Shown one piece after another: positions 1 to 4,581 of a DNA stretch of 5,106 nucleotides. Location: assembly GCA_910585055.1 (NCBI GenBank), contig CAJUBY010000012.1:44595-49700 (forward strand), given 5' to 3'. Position 1 is the stretch's first letter. The number at the start of each line of letters is the position of its first letter. Both the position numbers and the translations under genes were made by a program. The notes beneath the pieces are model-generated. The model was not told where the DNA came from and did not search any database. It was given only the letters and a program-made list of their open reading frames with translations. The stretch comes from an uncultured Christensenella sp. (lineage in GTDB: Bacteria > Bacillota > Clostridia > Christensenellales > Pumilibacteraceae).

Positions 1-312
1 GATCTTTTTGTCGGTAAACTCGGTAAGGGGCACAAGCAGCAAAAAACCAACAGGTTTTGTAAAGCCGGGGATATTTTGCTTTCCGGTTTGTGTCCGTCGA
101 AGGATCACGTGGTTATTTCCGACGGGGAATATATGGTTTCTCCGGCCATACACGTGCTGTCCGAGTTCGATTCGGAAAAGACGAGAGACTTCGTGTACGA
201 CAGGTTGCGTGACGATTCGGTACTGAAACAGATGAATTCTCTATTGGACGGATTTAAAATAACATACGCAAAGATAAGCGACGGAAACCTAATGAACAAC
301 GTAAAAATTTAG
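1..312 (+). CDS. 3' end of a restriction-modification specificity (HsdS-like) or DNA methylase target-recognition protein, partial
   Basis: The frame is open from the first base and ends with TAG at 310-312, giving the last 103 residues of a protein whose start lies outside the window. The visible part has a CKAGDILLSG stretch (about residues 20-29), then VSPAIHVLSEFD, and a tail DGFKITYAKISDGNLMNNVKI-like segment near the C-terminus. A 'GDILxS' strand, a 'VSPA' strand and an 'ITYAKIS..NL..' ending fit the target-recognition domain of type I S subunits, and of N-6 DNA methylases that carry such a domain. Such domains choose the DNA site to be methylated or cut. The family call rests on remembered motif resemblance, not on a catalytic residue. 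The next gene starts 29 bases downstream with its own strong ribosome binding site and an unrelated function, so a shared operon is not implied. Confidence 0.55.
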   Translation, partial: DLFVGKLGKGHKQQKTNRFCKAGDILLSGLCPSKDHVVISDGEYMVSPAIHVLSEFDSEKTRDFVYDRLRDDSVLKQMNSLLDGFKITYAKISDGNLMNNVKI

Positions 313-328
313 TTGAGTTAGTATATAT

Positions 329-335
329 AAAGGAG
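329..335 (+). promoter_or_regulatory. Ribosome binding site of the aldo/keto reductase gene
   Basis: AAAGGAG lies six bases before the ATG at 342. It fixes the start of the reductase, whose second residue onward already matches the family's usual N-terminus. Confidence 0.8.
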
Positions 336-341
336 CAGAGT

Positions 342-1472
342 ATGATTTATAAGCAATTCGGAGACATCAAGCTGTCCGCATTGGGGTTCGGGTGTATGCG
401 GTTGCCTGTAAAAAACGGGATCAATTCCGAAATAGACGAAGACGCAGCACGTGAAATGATAGGGCGCGCTATGCGAGACGGTGTCAATTATTACGACACG
501 GCGTGGGGATACCACGACGGACAGTCCGAAACGGTTGTGGGCAAGTTGCTGGCGGAATACCCCAGGGACAGCTTTTATCTGGCAAGCAAGTTTCCCGGTT
601 ACGATCTGTCCAATATGGATAAAGTCGAATCTATATTCGAAGCACAGCTTAAAAAATGCAGAGTGGAATATTTCGATTTCTATTTGTTCCATAACGTCTG
701 CGAAATGAATGTAGACGCCTATCTGGATGAAAAGTACGGGATATTCGAATATCTGACAAAACAGAAAAAACTCGGCAGGATAAAACATCTCGGTTTTTCG
801 GGACACGGCGAGATGCCGGTGTTAAAGCGTTTTCTCGAAAAATACGGAGAATATATGGAATTCGGTCAGCTTCAGATAAATTATCTCGATTGGTCGTTCC
901 AAAACGCCAAAGAAAAGGTAAAATTGCTTACCGATTACGGTATTCCCGTTTGGGTAATGGAACCGCTGCGCGGCGGTAAGCTTGCAAGCCTTCCTGCGGA
1001 ACACGAAAAAGTTCTTAAAGAGCTGCGTCCCTACGAAACCGTTCCTGCGTGGGCTTTCCGCTTTTTGCAGAGTATTCCCGAAGTAACGGTTATCCTGTCC
1101 GGTATGTCCGATATGGACCAGGTCGAAGGTAATCTGCGGACTTTTGCCGAAAATAAACCGCTTTCCCAAAACGAGATGTCCGCACTCTTGCGTGTAGCGG
1201 ATATAATGACGGGACGGGCGTCGTTGCCTTGTACCGCATGTAAATACTGTACCGCTCATTGCCCTCAAGGATTGGACATACCGGAACTTATAAAATTATA
1301 TAACGAACACAGATTTACCGGCGGCGGATTTATTGCTCCTATGGTACTTGATTCTTACGACCGGAATAAACGACCCGGTGCGTGTATCGGCTGTAAAAGC
1401 TGCGAGAATGTTTGTCCGCAGGGCATAAAAATATCCGATATGATGAAAGACTTTTCAACGAGGCTGAAATGA
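342..1472 (+). CDS. Aldo/keto reductase with C-terminal 2x[4Fe-4S] ferredoxin domain
   Basis: This 376-residue cytoplasmic oxidoreductase combines a TIM-barrel aldo/keto reductase (about residues 1-270) with a ferredoxin-like tail (about 285-376). The usual catalytic tetrad is visible: D52 and Y57 in DTAWGY, K83 in ASKFPG, and H117 in LFHN. Later barrel motifs include GFSGHG (151-156), INYLDW (179-184) and VMEPLRGGKL (205-214). The tail holds two complete CxxCxxCxxxCP motifs, C297/C300/C303/C307 and C348/C351/C354/C358, so two [4Fe-4S] clusters are expected. The length is typical of the iron-sulfur aldo/keto reductases common in anaerobes. The substrate is unknown. The barrel suggests carbonyl reduction with a nicotinamide cofactor, and the clusters suggest electron exchange with another carrier. 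The stop overlaps an alternative ATG of the next gene (ATGA, 1469-1472), which supports co-transcription. Confidence 0.93.
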   Translation: MIYKQFGDIKLSALGFGCMRLPVKNGINSEIDEDAAREMIGRAMRDGVNYYDTAWGYHDGQSETVVGKLLAEYPRDSFYLASKFPGYDLSNMDKVESIFEAQLKKCRVEYFDFYLFHNVCEMNVDAYLDEKYGIFEYLTKQKKLGRIKHLGFSGHGEMPVLKRFLEKYGEYMEFGQLQINYLDWSFQNAKEKVKLLTDYGIPVWVMEPLRGGKLASLPAEHEKVLKELRPYETVPAWAFRFLQSIPEVTVILSGMSDMDQVEGNLRTFAENKPLSQNEMSALLRVADIMTGRASLPCTACKYCTAHCPQGLDIPELIKLYNEHRFTGGGFIAPMVLDSYDRNKRPGACIGCKSCENVCPQGIKISDMMKDFSTRLK

Positions 1473-1483
1473 ATTTTATCGAT

Positions 1484-1490
1484 GGGAGGA
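1484..1490 (+). promoter_or_regulatory. Ribosome binding site deciding the start of the S-component gene
   Basis: GGGAGGA sits five bases before the ATG at 1496. This favours 1496 over the in-frame ATG at 1469, which overlaps the reductase stop but has only a weak GAGG-like sequence in front of it. Confidence 0.7.
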
Positions 1491-1495
1491 TCGAT

Positions 1496-2071
1496 ATGTC
1501 GAACTTTGTTATTGCCGAAAGACATTACGGAAAACTCAATATCACCGTCGGATCGTTTATATCGATCTGTCTTATAACTCTTGCCGTTGTTTTGCCGCAG
1601 ATAGTTCATGCCGCATTCGGCGCGTCGGGCGGAGCCAAATGGATGCCGATGTATATTCCGATTCTCATAGGCGGCTGTCTGCTCGGGATCAAGTGGGGGA
1701 TATGCATAGCCGTCGTTTCGCCGACGGTAAGCTTTTTGATTACTGCCGTGTTCGGCGAACCCATGCCGGCGGCATTCAGACTTCCTTATATGATAGCGGA
1801 GCTTGTTGTATTTGCTTGTGTATCCGGTTTGTTCTCCGCGCGTATTGCCGCAGATCGGCGTATGATCGTTCCGGTTGTTTTGCTTGCCGCTTTAGCCGGT
1901 AGAATGTCGTTTATTGCCGTAGCGGCGATATTCGACGGGATCTCTCCGCTAACGCTGTCCGATGCGTGGACACAAATTCAGGTGGGATATTCGGGGCTGT
2001 TATTACTGTTTGTAACGGTGCCGGCAGCAGTAACTGTTTTGTCTGCATTATACGGTAAATACGGCAGGTGA
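1496..2071 (+). CDS. ECF transporter S component (substrate-binding membrane protein), substrate unknown
   Basis: This 191-residue protein has about six hydrophobic segments (roughly residues 19-39, 52-64, 66-86, 98-115, 122-143 and 163-183), and so is an integral membrane protein. The stretch MPMYIPILIGGCLLGIKWG (50-68), followed by a VSPTVSFLITAVFGEPMP loop (74-91) and a RLPYMIAELVVFACVSGLFSA helix, matches the pattern of clostridial ECF S components (typically 'MxIPVLLxGxxxGxxxG...PLxS...P...P...E...GxxxG'). S components bind a vitamin or similar micronutrient and dock onto a shared energy-coupling module (EcfA, EcfA', EcfT), which is not in this window. The substrate cannot be read from the sequence, and no riboswitch is visible upstream. 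The gene sits 23 bases after the reductase and 6 bases before the DUF1893 gene, so a three-gene transcript is likely. A start at ATG 1469 would add nine residues. Confidence 0.8.
   Translation: MSNFVIAERHYGKLNITVGSFISICLITLAVVLPQIVHAAFGASGGAKWMPMYIPILIGGCLLGIKWGICIAVVSPTVSFLITAVFGEPMPAAFRLPYMIAELVVFACVSGLFSARIAADRRMIVPVVLLAALAGRMSFIAVAAIFDGISPLTLSDAWTQIQVGYSGLLLLFVTVPAAVTVLSALYGKYGR
2066..2070 (+). promoter_or_regulatory. Ribosome binding site for a TTG start
   Basis: AGGTG lies seven bases before TTG at 2078 and overlaps the stop of the S-component gene (TGA, 2069-2071). It supports TTG as the start of the DUF1893 gene; an in-frame GTG at 2084 is the alternative. Confidence 0.5.
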
Positions 2072-2077
2072 CGTAAG

Positions 2078-2518
2078 TTGGATGTGGCTCGATTAAAAAG
2101 TTTGCTGAGCGACGGCGGATATACTTGTATCGTCTCGAACGGCGACGATATATATCCGAGCGTCGAACGCGGTATTCGTCCGCTTGTCGAACTTATAAGA
2201 AGCGGCATTAATCTGAAAGGTTTTTTTGCTGCGGATAAAGTAGTGGGTAAGGCTGCGGCGCTTTTATATGCTTATATGGGAGTTTCGGCTTTGTATGCGT
2301 GTGTGGCAAGCGCGGATGCATTAAAGGTATGCGAACGTTACGGTATATCGCTATGTTACGATACTCTTACGGAAAATATAATAAACAGAAAGGGCGACGA
2401 GCTTTGTCCGATGGAGCTTGCCGTAGCCGATATCGACGATCCCGAAACAGCTTATGCCGCCGTGGCCGCAAAATCGGCGGAATTAATGTTTGCGGAAACA
2501 CAAAAGGAACGTCTATAG
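2078..2518 (+). CDS. DUF1893 family protein (cytidine deaminase-like fold, function unknown)
   Basis: This 146-residue soluble protein is recognisable as DUF1893. Family hallmarks are LLSDGGYTCIVSNGDDIY (9-26), SVERGIRPLVELI (28-40), GFFAADKVVGKAAALLYAYMGV (48-69) and YDTLTENIINRKGDELCPMELAV (94-116). The structurally known family member, Thermotoga TM1506, has a cytidine deaminase-like fold without an assigned reaction. I see none of the usual zinc-binding H/C-A-E plus PCxxC deaminase motifs; the place where an HAE/CAE helix might be expected reads AADKVVGKAA. Classical deaminase chemistry is therefore doubtful. The start is TTG, six bases after the S-component stop. The last codons and the stop lie inside a terminator hairpin. 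Co-occurrence with an ECF S component and a redox enzyme hints at small-molecule metabolism, but that is inference. Confidence 0.85.
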   Translation: MDVARLKSLLSDGGYTCIVSNGDDIYPSVERGIRPLVELIRSGINLKGFFAADKVVGKAAALLYAYMGVSALYACVASADALKVCERYGISLCYDTLTENIINRKGDELCPMELAVADIDDPETAYAAVAAKSAELMFAETQKERL

Positions 2519-2533
2519 ACGCGTTCCTTTTGT
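2500..2533. terminator. Bidirectional terminator hairpin overlapping the DUF1893 stop codon
   Basis: ACAAAAGGAACG (2500-2511) is the exact reverse complement of CGTTCCTTTTGT (2522-2533), a 12-bp perfect stem with a 10-base loop that contains the TAG stop (2516-2518). The stem has GGAACG/CGTTCC at its top and an A-run/T-run at its base, so it can end transcription in either direction. It lies between the plus-strand trio and the convergent minus-strand frame at 2568-2846 and could serve both. Confidence 0.7.
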
Positions 2534-2567
2534 CAAGATATATCATAACCGCCGTCGATCGCATTGC

Positions 2568-2846
2568 TTACTGTGCGTAACGAAAATTGCTTTTATAGGC
2601 AGCAGTCGTCACAACAGCAGTCACAGCAGCCGTAATCGTCGTCGTTACCGTAATACCGACAGCCGCAGCAACCGCAAATACATATGGTCTTAATTTTTCG
2701 GTGGGTTCGGAATAAGTCACGTTGCCTCTTAATGTGTCGTGTACGTTATATCGCAGCTCGGCGGAATCGGTAACTGTCGTGACCGTAGACGGACTGTTTA
2801 TCTGCATGTCGTATTCGATCGTGACGGTAAAAAATTTTTTAATCAT
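2568..2846 (-). CDS. Hypothetical 92-residue protein with one hydrophobic segment
   Basis: I do not recognise this protein. It runs from ATG at 2846 down to TAA at 2568. Residues 1-53 look like an ordinary soluble domain, beginning MIKKFFTVTIEYDMQIN and rich in Thr, Val and charged residues. Residues 54-84 form a Val/Ala/Thr-rich hydrophobic stretch long enough to span a membrane, followed by a short polar tail with Lys and Arg. This suggests a small protein held in the membrane near its C-terminus. In its favour are codon use like that of its neighbours, a sensible soluble-then-membrane layout, and a shared terminator at 2500-2533. Against it are the lack of a good ribosome binding site before the ATG and the GCx/GTx/ACx low-complexity composition of the hydrophobic part, which lengthens open frames by chance. 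No better frame exists here on either strand. Confidence 0.45.
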   Translation of the reverse strand: MIKKFFTVTIEYDMQINSPSTVTTVTDSAELRYNVHDTLRGNVTYSEPTEKLRPYVFAVAAAVGITVTTTITAAVTAVVTTAAYKSNFRYAQ

Positions 2847-2974
2847 TGATATTCAAATGCTATCAGCAGTGTCATATCGAAACTCTAAATTGTCTTAAAC
2901 GAAAACAGTCGAAATAACGGCTTTTCGGGGCGAAATAGAGGATTAACTTAAAAATAAGCATTTACAATCCAAAA
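2847..2974. other. Non-coding interval with no recognised element
   Basis: This AT-rich stretch lies between the minus-strand hypothetical frame and the palindrome. It has no reading frame of note, no strong hairpin and no convincing sigma-A promoter. It should hold the promoter of the minus-strand frame if that gene is real, but no -35/-10 pair stands out. Confidence 0.5.
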
Positions 2975-3020
2975 TGTTATGCACCCCAAAAGTTGGACAA
3001 AACTTTTGGGATGCAGTTCA
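2975..3020. repeat. 46-bp imperfect palindrome with TG...CA ends, resembling fused IS3/IS150-type terminal repeats
   Basis: GCACCCCAAAAGTT (2981-2994) pairs with AACTTTTGGGATGC (3001-3014) with one mismatch, around a six-base loop. The symmetry reaches out to TG at 2975-2976 and CA at 3019-3020 with a short unpaired step between. Read inward from either side, the ends resemble the 'TG..CTGCACCCCAAAAGTT(A/G)GACA' termini common in IS150-group IS3 elements of Firmicutes. AAA lies immediately outside both ends (2972-2974 and 3021-3023), compatible with a 3-bp target duplication but uninformative because the base composition is low-complexity. No transposase sequence lies between the ends. It could be an internal-deletion remnant, a tiny non-autonomous element, or an unrelated hairpin. 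Confidence 0.5.
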
Positions 3021-3040
3021 AAAGGGGCATTTTTACACAT

Positions 3041-3089
3041 AAAAAGACACACGCGACGGAGTTTTATACGCTCCTTTTGCGTGTGTCTT
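3041..3089 (-). terminator. Rho-independent terminator of tRNA-Gly
   Basis: On the minus strand AAGACACACGC (3089-3079) pairs perfectly with GCGTGTGTCTT (3054-3044), 11 bp, and the inside can form a smaller GGAG/CTCC helix. A run of five T (3045-3041) follows directly. The hairpin starts two bases after the tRNA CCA end, as expected for a single-gene tRNA transcript. Confidence 0.88.
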
Positions 3090-3091
3090 GG

Positions 3092-3166
3092 TGGAGCGGA
3101 AGACGAGATTCGAACTCGCGACCCTAACCTTGGCAAGGTTATGCTCTACCCCTGAGCCACTTCCGC
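3092..3166 (-). tRNA. tRNA-Gly (anticodon GCC)
   Basis: The minus strand folds into a complete 75-base tRNA. The acceptor arms GCGGAAG and CTTCCGC pair perfectly; the D arm is GCTC-AGGGGTA-GAGC. The anticodon stem TAACC/GGTTA carries the loop TTGCCAA with anticodon GCC, which reads GGC and GGU glycine codons. The variable loop is GGGTC, and the T arm is GCGAG-TTCGAAT-CTCGT with one G-U pair. The discriminator is T and the CCA end is encoded. The gene has its own divergent promoter and terminator, so it appears to be a single-tRNA unit transcribed away from rpmF. Confidence 0.97.
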
Positions 3167-3204
3167 ATATATTACAGCGCCGCTATCCATAAGCGAGCAT
3201 AGTA

Positions 3205-3234
3205 ACTATATCATTTAATGAGTATAGTTGTCAA
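3205..3234 (-). promoter_or_regulatory. Sigma-A promoter of tRNA-Gly
   Basis: On the minus strand a perfect TTGACA (3234-3229) is followed after 18 bases by TATAGT (3210-3205). This gives a short leader of roughly 30 bases before the tRNA 5' end at 3166. Confidence 0.75.
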
Positions 3235-3273
3235 GCATTTTTCAATAAAAATCTGTATTTGGATAAAAAATGT

Positions 3274-3302
3274 TTGACAATAAAATTATAATGCGTTATA
3301 AT
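3274..3302 (+). promoter_or_regulatory. Perfect-consensus sigma-A promoter of rpmF
   Basis: TTGACA (3274-3279) and TATAAT (3297-3302) are separated by exactly 17 bases, the ideal housekeeping promoter. A second TATAAT at 3287-3292 is too close to the -35 to pair with it. Transcription should start near 3309, leaving a leader of only about 20 bases before rpmF. The -35 boxes of this promoter and the tRNA-Gly promoter are about 40 bases apart, in divergent orientation. Confidence 0.9.
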
Positions 3303-3315
3303 GATTTCGTAACAC

Positions 3316-3322
3316 AAGGAGG
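3316..3322 (+). promoter_or_regulatory. Strong ribosome binding site of rpmF
   Basis: AAGGAGG, a full anti-Shine-Dalgarno complement, lies six bases before the ATG at 3329, as expected for a highly made ribosomal protein. Confidence 0.85.
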
Positions 3323-3328
3323 TGGGTT

Positions 3329-3517
3329 ATGGCTGTCCCCAAACATAAAACATCAAAGCAGCGTACGCATACTCGCGGATCGCAGTGGAAGTTGACTGCG
3401 CCTACGTTGGTAGAATGCAAGAATTGCCATCAGCTCGTTCAGTTGCATCGTGTTTGCCCCAGCTGCGGCTATTACGATACCGAACTTAAAATCGAAAAAA
3501 AGCAAGGAAACGACTAA
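3329..3517 (+). CDS. rpmF: 50S ribosomal protein L32 (zinc-ribbon form)
   Basis: This 62-residue basic protein of the large ribosomal subunit matches bL32 over its whole length. The N-terminal MAVPKHKTSKQRTHTRGSQW is the family signature, and the C-terminal half is a zinc ribbon with C30/C33 and C43/C46. All four cysteines are present, so this is the zinc-binding form rather than a zinc-independent paralog. It has a consensus promoter and a full ribosome binding site. The usual upstream partner yceD (DUF177) is absent; the tRNA-Gly gene lies there instead, on the other strand. plsX follows 47 bases after the stop, with a terminator-like hairpin between. Confidence 0.97.
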   Translation: MAVPKHKTSKQRTHTRGSQWKLTAPTLVECKNCHQLVQLHRVCPSCGYYDTELKIEKKQGND

Positions 3518-3522
3518 AAATT

Positions 3523-3550
3523 TACCCCGTTAAAGCGGGGTATATTTTTT
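3523..3550 (+). terminator. Intrinsic terminator or attenuator between rpmF and plsX
   Basis: TACCCCG (3523-3529) pairs with CGGGGTA (3536-3542) around a six-base loop, followed after two bases by TTTTTT (3545-3550). It looks like a short rho-independent terminator. Because no promoter is evident for plsX after it, partial read-through is likely. This would make L32 mRNA abundant and plsX-rnc mRNA scarce from the same promoter. Confidence 0.75.
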
Positions 3551-3564
3551 CGTAAAAGGGTACT

Positions 3565-4581
3565 ATGAAGATAATCGTAGATATAGGCGGATGCGATAAT
3601 CCGGGTAAAATGATAGGCGGTATCGCAGACGCCGCTTCCGAGTATAAAAATTATACAATGGTCGCGGTAGGCGACGAAAGTTTGATCAGATCGAAGTTGG
3701 GCGACAGCATTCCCGATAATTTGACGATCGAACATGCGCCTGATGTTATTACAAACGACGATACTCCGACGCGGGCGATCAGGCAGAAACCGGACTCGTC
3801 GCTCGTACGTGCCATAAATATCCTTAACGGGTCGGACGATGCCGTAGGTCTTGTAAGCGGCGGAAGTACGGGCGCGGTGCTTACGGGCGCCACGCTTATG
3901 GTGGGGCGTATAAAGGGCGTTCACCGTCCCGTGCTCGCTTCGCTTTTGCCGACGGCTGTCGACGGAAAGCTGGTATGCGTTGCGGACTGCGGAGCCAATG
4001 TCGATTCCAAACCCGAGTTTTTGCTACAGTTCGCGGTTATGGCGGATATGTATATGCGTGCGCTTTTCGGTTTGGAAAGACCGCGCGTGGCGTTGCTTTC
4101 CGTCGGAACGGAGGAGCATAAAGGCGACGAACGTTCAAAAGCCGCATATGCTCTGCTTAAAGGATCGACGTTGGATTTCGCCGGAAATATGGAAGCGCGC
4201 GATGTTCTTACCGGTGAATACGATGTGATAGTCAGCGACGGATTTTCCGGAAATGTGCTTATAAAGTCTGTAGAAGGAACCGCAAAGATGGTAATGGGGC
4301 AGCTTAAGCAAGCTATGTTATCTTCGTTCAGATCCAAGATGGGCGCTTTGATGATGAAAAGCTCGCTCAAGTCGCTCAAGACCAAAATGGATTATCATGC
4401 TTACGGCGGCGCTGCATTTCTCGGCGTAAAAAAACTTGTCGTAAAAACTCACGGTTCGTCCAACGAGGTATCCACAAAAGCGTCTATAAGAAATATCATA
4501 AGGATGCATGAACAAAATATAATAAAAAACATTACGGACGGAATGACGCAAAACGTCGGGACGGAAGATAAAAGTGAATAG
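3565..4581 (+). CDS. plsX: Phosphate acyltransferase PlsX (acyl-ACP:phosphate acyltransferase)
   Basis: PlsX makes acyl-phosphate from acyl-ACP and phosphate, the donor used by PlsY in the first acylation of glycerol-3-phosphate in phospholipid synthesis. It is a peripheral membrane enzyme. The 338 residues match the usual length. Conserved blocks are TPTRAIRQKPDSSLV (67-81), SGGSTGAVLTGATL (98-111), GRIKGVHRPVLASLLPT (114-130), DCGANVDSKPEFLLQFAV (141-158), GTEEHKGDE (181-189), SDGFSGNVLIKSVEG (224-238) and GVKKLVVKTHGSSN (287-300). The N-terminal motif is unusual: DIGGCDNP (6-13) replaces the common D-A-M-G-G-D-x-A-P and is one residue shorter. The ribosome binding site is weak (AAAGGG at 3555-3560, four bases before ATG). 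The gene overlaps rnc by eight bases. Confidence 0.95.
   Translation: MKIIVDIGGCDNPGKMIGGIADAASEYKNYTMVAVGDESLIRSKLGDSIPDNLTIEHAPDVITNDDTPTRAIRQKPDSSLVRAINILNGSDDAVGLVSGGSTGAVLTGATLMVGRIKGVHRPVLASLLPTAVDGKLVCVADCGANVDSKPEFLLQFAVMADMYMRALFGLERPRVALLSVGTEEHKGDERSKAAYALLKGSTLDFAGNMEARDVLTGEYDVIVSDGFSGNVLIKSVEGTAKMVMGQLKQAMLSSFRSKMGALMMKSSLKSLKTKMDYHAYGGAAFLGVKKLVVKTHGSSNEVSTKASIRNIIRMHEQNIIKNITDGMTQNVGTEDKSE
4563..4567 (+). promoter_or_regulatory. Possible ribosome binding site for the GTG start of rnc
   Basis: GGAAG lies six bases before GTG at 4574, inside the 3' end of plsX. The alternative ATG codons at 4589 and 4592 have no purine-rich site at a suitable distance, so GTG is preferred. Confidence 0.5.

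Noticed and set aside
313..341. GTATATATAA before the aldo/keto reductase considered as a -10 element
   Set aside because: No acceptable -35 box lies about 17 bases upstream, so a promoter cannot be supported.
318..806. Long minus-strand open frame inside the aldo/keto reductase gene
   Set aside because: It lies wholly opposite a confidently assigned gene, with no ribosome binding site or recognisable protein features.
2072..2518. Calling the DUF1893 protein a cytidine deaminase
   Set aside because: The zinc-binding H/C-A-E and PCxxC motifs are not present; only the fold relation is known for the family.
2490..2693. Plus-strand frame rich in Ser, Arg and Asn after the DUF1893 gene
   Set aside because: It starts within the end of the DUF1893 gene, crosses the terminator, and its composition simply reflects triplet-like low complexity.
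2502..3078. Similar CAAAAGGA(A/G)CGT segments in the two terminators (plus 2502-2512; minus strand near 3078-3067), considered as a dispersed repeat
   Set aside because: The match is short, lies inside stems with different partners, and is likely coincidence of terminator-like composition.
2948..3136. Minus-strand 62-codon frame
   Set aside because: It starts inside tRNA-Gly and runs through its terminator and the palindrome, so it cannot be a real gene.
3514..3924. Minus-strand open frames opposite plsX (also at 3921-4385)
   Set aside because: They mirror plsX codons and contain no domain; plsX is unambiguous on the plus strand.
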